13,197 bases of DNA from Cephalothrix spiralis (Eukaryota; Nemertea; Palaeonemertea; Archinemertea; Cephalotrichidae), in NCBI GenBank assembly GCA_032353305.1, contig JAUCNG010161092.1, positions 1-13,197 of the forward strand, in the 5' to 3' direction. The translations under genes and the position numbers were made by a program. Below the pieces are notes generated by a model. That model did no database searches. It was not told the origin of the DNA and saw only the letters and a list, made by a program, of their open reading frames with translations. Of the stretch, positions 9,057 through 13,197 are shown one piece after another. Each line of letters starts with the position of its first letter. The first letter of the stretch is position 1.

Positions 9057-9205
9057 TAAGTGAGCAGGTGAGTACATCCATCTTGTCCCCAAGGACAATT
9101 TCAATTTTTTTTGAATATTTCCAAAATGGTGCCCATATTAAAACATCAGAAACGTGCCGGATTGAATTTGAAATCGTTTTTTAGATGAAAGGTAAAGACT
9201 TGAAT
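9057..9205 (-). other. Probable 5' untranslated exon of the CCDC66-like gene (upstream end approximate)
   Basis: A GTGAGT donor at 9056-9051 pairs with the TTTTTCAG acceptor at 8993-8991, giving a plausible 66-nt intron before the start codon. The exon's right-hand (5') end is a guess placed before the palindrome at 9210. Joining the exons makes a minimal ATG-TGA unit just before the true start. Confidence 0.45.
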
Positions 9206-9330
9206 TCTACCGAACAAGGTCATGTGACTTTGTTCGGAACTTTACGAGAGAGTACGAAGACGATCGACAATCACTTTTACGAAACGCTTTGACAGTGATA
9301 GTCGACTCGCCTATCAGTCACATTTGGTAA
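9200..9330. promoter_or_regulatory. Putative divergent promoter interval with E-box palindrome
   Basis: This short interval lies between the 5' end of the minus-strand CCDC66-like gene and a plus-strand donor, CATTTG|GTAAGT, at 9327. It has more CpG (tacgag, acgatcgac, tacgaaacgc, gtcgactcgcc) than its AT-rich surroundings. No TATA box was placed. An imperfect palindrome lies at 9210-9237. Promoter function is inferred from position only. Confidence 0.4.
9210..9237. promoter_or_regulatory. 28-bp imperfect palindrome with GTCATGTGAC E-box core
   Basis: Twelve of 14 symmetric base pairs match; the exceptions are 9218/9229 and the central pair. The core GTCATGTGAC fits the E-box/M-box bound by USF and MITF/TFE-type bHLH-zip factors, flanked by the arms CCGAACAA and TTGTTCGG. 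Symmetry on this scale suits a dimeric factor. Confidence 0.4.
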
Positions 9331-9428
9331 GTATTTTTGTATATTTATATTATGACTTTTGTTTATAATAACAATAATGTACTCTGTGAAAAACTAGAGC
9401 AGTTGTTAAATTATCCATCGGAGAATTA

Positions 9429-9593
9429 ATGAAGGATATTGATCCGATTATTTGTTCTAATGAAATTGAAATCTTGAATTCAGAATTTCCCGCCATGGCG
9501 GCCATGACAGTTACCTCAATAAATAATTCTCCTTCAGTAGATTGTAAATCTGTAGACCAGATAAAAACATGGAATAGATATTCATGTCCCTAA
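9429..9593 (+). CDS. Short leader ORF ahead of the gag fragment, unrecognised
   Basis: A 54-codon ORF starting MKDIDPIICSNEIEILNSEF and ending in TAA at 9591-9593, overlapping the gag-like frame's first ATG by a few bases. An internal ATG at 9495 has an ideal start context (CCCGCCATGG). It may be the original gag N-terminus displaced by a small frameshift, or an upstream ORF. I recognise no domain. Confidence 0.3.
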   Translation: MKDIDPIICSNEIEILNSEFPAMAAMTVTSINNSPSVDCKSVDQIKTWNRYSCP

Positions 9594-10159
9594 TGACAAA
9601 ATGCCTATCAAGCATGCAAGGAATGGGTGCGACTGGCACCGATCCTTCTCCTGGTTCTAGTAATTCAGGTGCTATTGATAAACATGCTGTCTACTTTGAT
9701 AACAAATATCATGGGGAAAATTACCATGATTATCAGGAGGATTACTATCCAGAAGAGGATTCCGTATCGTTGGATCCTCAGACCGAAATTAATAAATTTC
9801 TAACTAGTCATGGTCCTGATCAAAAAGTATCTTACAGGAGAAGGTTAGAGTTAATAGTTGATTTAAATGATAACTATGAAAACGTTAAGGATATGGGTCC
9901 TCAGATTGATGAGGAGCTTGCAACTATCATGATAGAACGTAGATTGGCAAGGCCCATGGATTTTCTAAATTATAATAGAATCATTGACAAATATGCATAC
10001 ATTGAAAATTGCCCTTTTTACAAACCTTCTGAGGTAAATTTTGATTTATGGAATCAATTCAGTAGAGATGTTAAGTCTGGTGATACCAATCTTCAAAAGC
10101 CTGTTTTAAAAGAACATTGGTACTTAGGCAATGATTCCTCTTTCATCTTTAATAGATGA
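9584..10159 (+). pseudogene. DIRS-type gag fragment, N-terminal and middle part
   Basis: 191 codons. The first part is acidic and Tyr/Asp-rich (HDYQEDYYPEEDS). It is followed by DEELATIMIERRLARPMDF and NCPFYKPSEVNFDLWNQF, matching the family pattern in which NC..L..P.VN..iW..L precedes a structural helical region. The frame ends in TGA at 10157-10159, where the family would continue; the continuation is in another frame from 10131, so a one-base indel lies around 10131-10157. The protein would form the retroelement's particle; in this broken state it is unlikely to. Confidence 0.62.
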
Positions 10160-10433
10160 TATCTACAAAGCAAAGGCAGTGAAAGAGCAGTCTAGACATG
10201 GTCTTGACTCAAATGATGTGATAACAAAGCTGTTTGACGCTATCGCTCTAATGGAGAATGCGATAACGATTCAAAATAGCCAAAGAAGACTGAACCTTAA
10301 TGACCAAATTAAAGGTCCATACAAAAGATTATGTGTGGAATCGGTAAACTTTGATTCAGCGGACAATCTGTTTGGTGATGATCTCGAGAAAAGTCTGGAG
10401 ATGATATCTCGAGCTAATAGGATGACAAATTGA
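10131..10433 (+). pseudogene. DIRS-type gag fragment, C-terminal part after frameshift
   Basis: About 100 codons continuing the gag block. They contain the helix-rich DAIALMENAITIQNSQRR, then GPYKRLCVESVNF and the hallmark LFGDDLEKSLEMISRANR near the C-terminus. The ATG at 10131 is probably not a real start, because it lies within the frameshift overlap. The ORF ends in TGA at 10431-10433, shortly before the deletion junction. Confidence 0.65.
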
Positions 10434-10469
10434 GTTTAAAGATTAAATTTCCAAATACCTAAGTATGTA

Positions 10470-10745
10470 TCTTGGAGACCAGGGCAGATCCTGCTGTATA
10501 TTTTACTGATGCTTTTTCATTTAACTGGTATAATTACTCTTTTTATTCCTTTCCCCTTTCCACAATGTTTTACGAAAAGTAAATATAGATGGTACAGAGG
10601 GAATATAATCATCATCCCTTTTGGACCAGTCAACCCTAGTTTCCTCTTGTAGTCCAAATCTTAAAAGAAAATCTAATTCAATTATCCAGATCAAAGAATC
10701 TGTTGCCAACATTGGATCCTCACCAAATTTGGAAAAAGTTTAATC
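10470..10745 (+). pseudogene. DIRS RT/RNase H protein, C-terminal remnant with stops and frameshifts
   Basis: Too broken to form an ORF; read by eye across frames. SWRP (10470-10481) is followed one frame away by ADPAVYFTDAFSFNW (10484-10528) and YNYSFYSFPPF. Next comes an IIIIP stretch, then FWTSQP, a TAG where the family usually has Trp, and NLLPTLDPHQIWKKFNLLA. This is the conserved tail after RNase H. Nothing of the reverse transcriptase palm (the YxDD region) or the RNase H catalytic acids is present. The frame runs into the recombinase start region, as in intact elements where the two overlap. Confidence 0.6.
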
Positions 10746-10752
10746 TTTTAGC

Positions 10753-11124
10753 TTGATTAATTCCTGGGAACAAAAAAACTTTCAGATGGGGCGAAAAAGC
10801 TCATTGGTCAATCCTGGCGTAATTCAACACAGGAAAAATATAAGGTTTCCATTAGACATTAGACAACATTGGGCCTCATTTTGTAGTGAATTATGGGAAA
10901 TTGATTCCCATAATCCATCTTTAAAAGATGGGTTAAATTTCTTATCAAAATTATATGAGGATGGTAAAGGTTATTCAACTATTAATTGTGCTAGATCTGC
11001 CCTTTCTACAATGGTAAAATTTTATGATACTCTTTGTTTTGGGCAAAATGATTTGGTTAAAAGACTCATGAATGATGTGTTTTTAAATAACAGCCAATGT
11101 TTGCCAAGATATACATCCACTTAG
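10753..11124 (+). pseudogene. DIRS tyrosine recombinase, N-terminal (core-binding) part
   Basis: About 123 codons carrying the SAM-like DNA-binding half: IRQHWASFCSELWEI, KDGLNFLSKLYEDGKGYSTI, ARSALSTMVKFYD, then LVKRLMNDVFLNNSQCLPRY. The frame stops at TAG 11122-11124, at a point where the family has a conserved Trp (WDV). Sequence beyond continues the recombinase in other frames. Confidence 0.65.
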
Positions 11125-11126
11125 GA

Positions 11127-11392
11127 TGTAAAATAGGTGTTAGATTACCCTAAAGCTAACAATGTTATTATCAATGGTAACCGCACAAAGTTTACAAACT
11201 TTAAAAGCACTCAAGTTAGATAACCTGTTAATAGAAAATGAAAAATATGTTTTTATTATTACGGATTTGTTAAAACAATCCCGACCTAATTTTCGTACTA
11301 TAAATATATATATGTTTGTATATTTAGGACAAATCCAAATTTGTGTCCTTGTGCTGTTATTGATAAATATTAAGAACTTACAAATGATGTAA
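11127..11392 (+). pseudogene. DIRS tyrosine recombinase, box I segment, frameshifted
   Basis: From 11162 the frame reads MLLSMVTAQSLQTLKALKL and later FIITDLLKQSRPNF. In active tyrosine recombinases the T-x-Q-R-x-x-T-L position carries catalytic Arg I; here codon 11189-11191 is AGT, Ser. The frame turns nonsensical after about 11310, and family-like residues resume in another frame before TAA at 11390-11392. Confidence 0.6.
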
Positions 11393-11412
11393 GACAAGGA
11401 GAAAATCAATTT

Positions 11413-11751
11413 TTGCTGAGCTTTCAAAAACCTCATCATGCTGTCTCAACTGAGACAATAAGCAGATGGATAAAAATGGTTTTAAAATTATCTGGTATTG
11501 ATATTTTCAGATTTAAAACCCACTCTAGTCTACTAGAGTGGCATCATCATCAGCAGCAGGATACCCTTCTCCACGCTGGAGGTTGGTCAAATACTGGAAC
11601 GTTGGGTCTGAATTTGTTGTTAATTCTAGTCAAGCGTAATTTATATGTGACAAGATGTTACGAAAATGTGCCAACCACTCATAATCTCTATCAATTTTTA
11701 AAACAAAATATTTTAATAAATTGTTCCTTAAACAGTTACATTACAAGGTAA
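11413..11751 (+). pseudogene. DIRS tyrosine recombinase, catalytic C-terminal part, damaged
   Basis: Opens within FQKPHHAVSTETISRWIKMVL, then KLSGIDIFRFKTHSS. The box II His (CAC at 11521) is present, but the Arg expected three residues on is absent: the frame reads HSSLLEWHHHQQQ, and small indels are likely. HAGGWSNTGT (Trp at 11584) is kept. No Tyr occurs within about 15 residues after that Trp, so the nucleophile is missing. Expected order and spacing otherwise match. Ends TAA/TAAAG near 11751. Confidence 0.62.
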
Positions 11752-12057
11752 AGATTCCAATAAATGGTTGAAGTTTTCAAACTGCCCGTTTTTCTCAACA
11801 ATATAAGGCTTAAGCAAGTTAAGCTGAAACTATCGGCTGATATTATGACTGGACTCTATTTTTGTATTGTTTAATTCTCAAGTAAAATTACTTTATACCT
11901 TAATATCCTCATACATTCATGTCTCCTTTTATAAAAAATGCACGCTTCAATAGCCTCACTTAATAATAAGATATTTCTATTGTTAAATTTCATGCAAAAA
12001 TTCTTTTAAATTGTATATTTATGTATTATATTTGCTTTTATTTTCTTTATAGTTTTA
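11752..12057 (+). other. Untranslated 3' region of the retroelement
   Basis: AT-rich, no ORF. A small inverted repeat GCTTAA/TTAAGC lies at 11808-11824. I could not match this stretch to the element's 5' side, so its terminal repeats remain unplaced. Confidence 0.35.
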
Positions 12058-12112
12058 GGGAGATTGAAAAGTTGTTGTCAACTTGCAACATTTGTAAAAA
12101 TGTTCTTCTCCC
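12058..12112. repeat. Nested inverted repeats, branched hairpin in the element's 3' region
   Basis: An outer pair GGGAGA (12058-12063)/TCTCCC (12107-12112) encloses two hairpins: AAGTTG/CAACTT (12069-12084, loop TTGT) and AACATTT/AAATGTT (12087-12104, loop GTAA). All arms are perfect. It could be an RNA or circle-junction structure of the retroelement; the function is unknown. Confidence 0.45.
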
Positions 12113-12179
12113 GTCTCCATTGTTTTTATTTTGGTTTGTACTTATTTTATTGCCTTGTAAATTGTAATTGGAGATTATA

Positions 12180-12191
12180 AATAAAAATAAA
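12180..12191 (+). terminator. Two adjacent AATAAA polyadenylation hexamers
   Basis: AATAAA occurs at 12180-12185 and again at 12186-12191, followed within about 20 bases by T- and TG-rich sequence (ttttctatc, gtttgtgctc). This is a plausible 3' end for a plus-strand transcript of the retroelement. In AT-rich DNA the hexamer alone is weak evidence. Confidence 0.35.
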
Positions 12192-13197
12192 TAATTTTCT
12201 ATCTATAGTTTGTGCTCATAGTCTGTTTTCATATGCACATCGGTACGCATGTAGTATGAATGTTTACGATTAATATTTTGCTGTGTTATTCATTACATGT
12301 ACATATAAGTTAATAATAATAAGAATAACTAGATACATTACATAAAATATTAGGAAAATTAAGATTAGACTTTTGTGTAGATCAAAAACATGGTCAGTTT
12401 TTATATTAATACAAATTAATGTTCTTTGTCTCAGCTTGCATCAGACCCTTTATAAACTAAACATTGCTAAAGCACTGTATTTAATTAAAAAGGTTCTGAA
12501 ACTGAAACTCAAGAGTCAGTCAGACAACCGAGACGGCGAGAGCCAGAACTAAAAAGTATTCTATTTTTAGATTCATATTCTCAACCCTGCTCAAGTCAAT
12601 CTTCGATCATCTTCTGAAGCCGAGGCAGCCTGGTGGGAAAATACAAGAGACTTTAACACTCATTCACTTATAAAAATCAGAACATTATACATATCATGAA
12701 ATCAGTGGGGTATAGTTTTCACAAACAGAAAATGGAAGAGGGCCACAACAGTTTAGAAAAAGGAAAAAAAGTAGGAAGGAAAGAGCTATAGATAACCAGT
12801 GTTATTGTTTAATAGTACCTACCACAACATAAATATTTATATTTAAAAGCTATCTAAAAGATTTTGGTAGTTTTGGAAAGGAAAAGGTTTGGAAAGGTTT
12901 TGCCAAAGAAAATGATATCAAACATTAATGTATTAAAAATAATTTAGGTCCTCAAAGTCAAAAACATATATTTTGTACAGTGTCAGATAGAGCAAAAATA
13001 ACGTTGCGGTAGCTATTTAATAGTACACCTACCGAAGACCTTACAAGTTACGGTACAGTGTGTTTTTGAGCTAACCCGTAAAACATATCAAGTTAACGCA
13101 CACTATTAATTAGGCCTAGGTCAAGTTGTTGGGGCGAATGGACGTCCCCGGAGAAATGATAATGGAAAACAAAATCGAAAGCGCTTTGCGCCCCCTT
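12192..13197. other. No gene recognised
   Basis: AT-rich intergenic or intronic sequence. A pair of similar segments, TTTAATAGTACCTACC at 12808-12823 and a copy with two extra bases at 13016-13033, suggests a minor repeat. The last 80 bases are richer in CpG. No ORF, RNA gene or element end is supported. Confidence 0.4.

Larger units (their letters stand above)
9429..12191 (+). mobile_element. Degenerate DIRS-type tyrosine-recombinase retrotransposon, RT deleted (ends approximate)
   Basis: Three blocks on one strand follow DIRS-order retroelements: a gag-like protein ending LFGDDLEKSLEMISRANR, a fragment with TDAFSFNW and YSFPPF typical of the region after RNase H, and a tyrosine recombinase with QHWASFCSEL, LVKRLMNDVF and KPHHAVSTETISRWIKMVL. 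In intact elements an RT and RNase H core of well over 1 kb sits between gag and the second block. Here only about 35 bases separate them, so this part is deleted. Frameshifts and stops break all three blocks, so this copy is dead. Terminal inverted or split direct repeats were not identified, so element borders and subclass (DIRS, PAT or Ngaro-like) are open. The left limit is set at the first plausible ATG and the right limit at the polyadenylation hexamers. Confidence 0.72.

Noticed and set aside
8975-9184. 69-codon plus-strand ORF
   Set aside because: Overlaps the CCDC66-like start exon and its 5' exon on the other strand; low-complexity composition and no family.
10521-10712. 63-codon minus-strand ORF
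   Set aside because: Antisense to the RNase H tail remnant.
11140-11439. 99-codon minus-strand ORF
   Set aside because: Antisense to the recombinase remnant; AT-rich shadow.
12498-12509. GAAACTGAAACT resembling an interferon-response (IRF) site
   Set aside because: A single 12-base match with no promoter or gene beside it; not meaningful in an unknown, probably invertebrate genome.
1-13197. tRNA, rRNA, CRISPR array, bacterial-type operon or defence system
   Set aside because: No tRNA B-box-like GTTCRANNC with a foldable partner, no regularly spaced direct repeats and no prokaryotic gene layout were seen; the window is eukaryotic.

Overview
This is a window from an animal nuclear genome. 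It is AT-rich, intron-rich and littered with repeat debris, and it carries no bacterial operon structure. No ordinary long ORF explains it. The main content is a multi-exon gene on the minus strand, found by chaining short exons with consensus GT..AG borders and compatible phases. The species cannot be named from the sequence. The AT-rich introns, the type of transposon and the divergent protein suggest an invertebrate.

Region 1152-9057 (minus strand): the 5' part of a gene resembling CCDC66, a centrosomal and ciliary microtubule-associated protein. I recover a probable 5' untranslated exon and eight coding exons: 8986-8917, 8553-8522, 7777-7075, 6343-6055, 5075-4972, 3229-3126, 2709-2569 and 1224-1152. 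Together they encode about 505 residues in one continuous frame. The last exon ends in mid-codon, so the gene continues off the left edge or its next exon was not recognised in 1-1150. The introns hold a 270-bp foldback element (6788-7057), a perfect 25-bp-stem hairpin (4053-4118), a CTT/GAA microsatellite beside a 32-nt exon, and old repeat debris.

Region about 9057-9330: a compact divergent interval. The CCDC66-like gene runs left from it, and on the right there is a strong plus-strand splice donor at 9327. A 28-bp imperfect palindrome with an E-box core lies between them and is a candidate bidirectional promoter element.

Region about 9429-12191 (plus strand): a decayed DIRS-type tyrosine-recombinase retrotransposon. 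Pieces of gag (9584-10433), the tail of the RT/RNase H protein (about 10470-10745) and the tyrosine recombinase (10753-11751) follow in family order. The reverse transcriptase and the RNase H catalytic core are missing through an internal deletion. Frameshifts and TAG stops break all three parts, and the recombinase has lost expected catalytic residues. A branched hairpin region and two polyadenylation hexamers follow.

Region 12192-13197: no gene recognised. The two main units share only the divergent 9.1-9.4 kb interval; there is no sign that their products work together.
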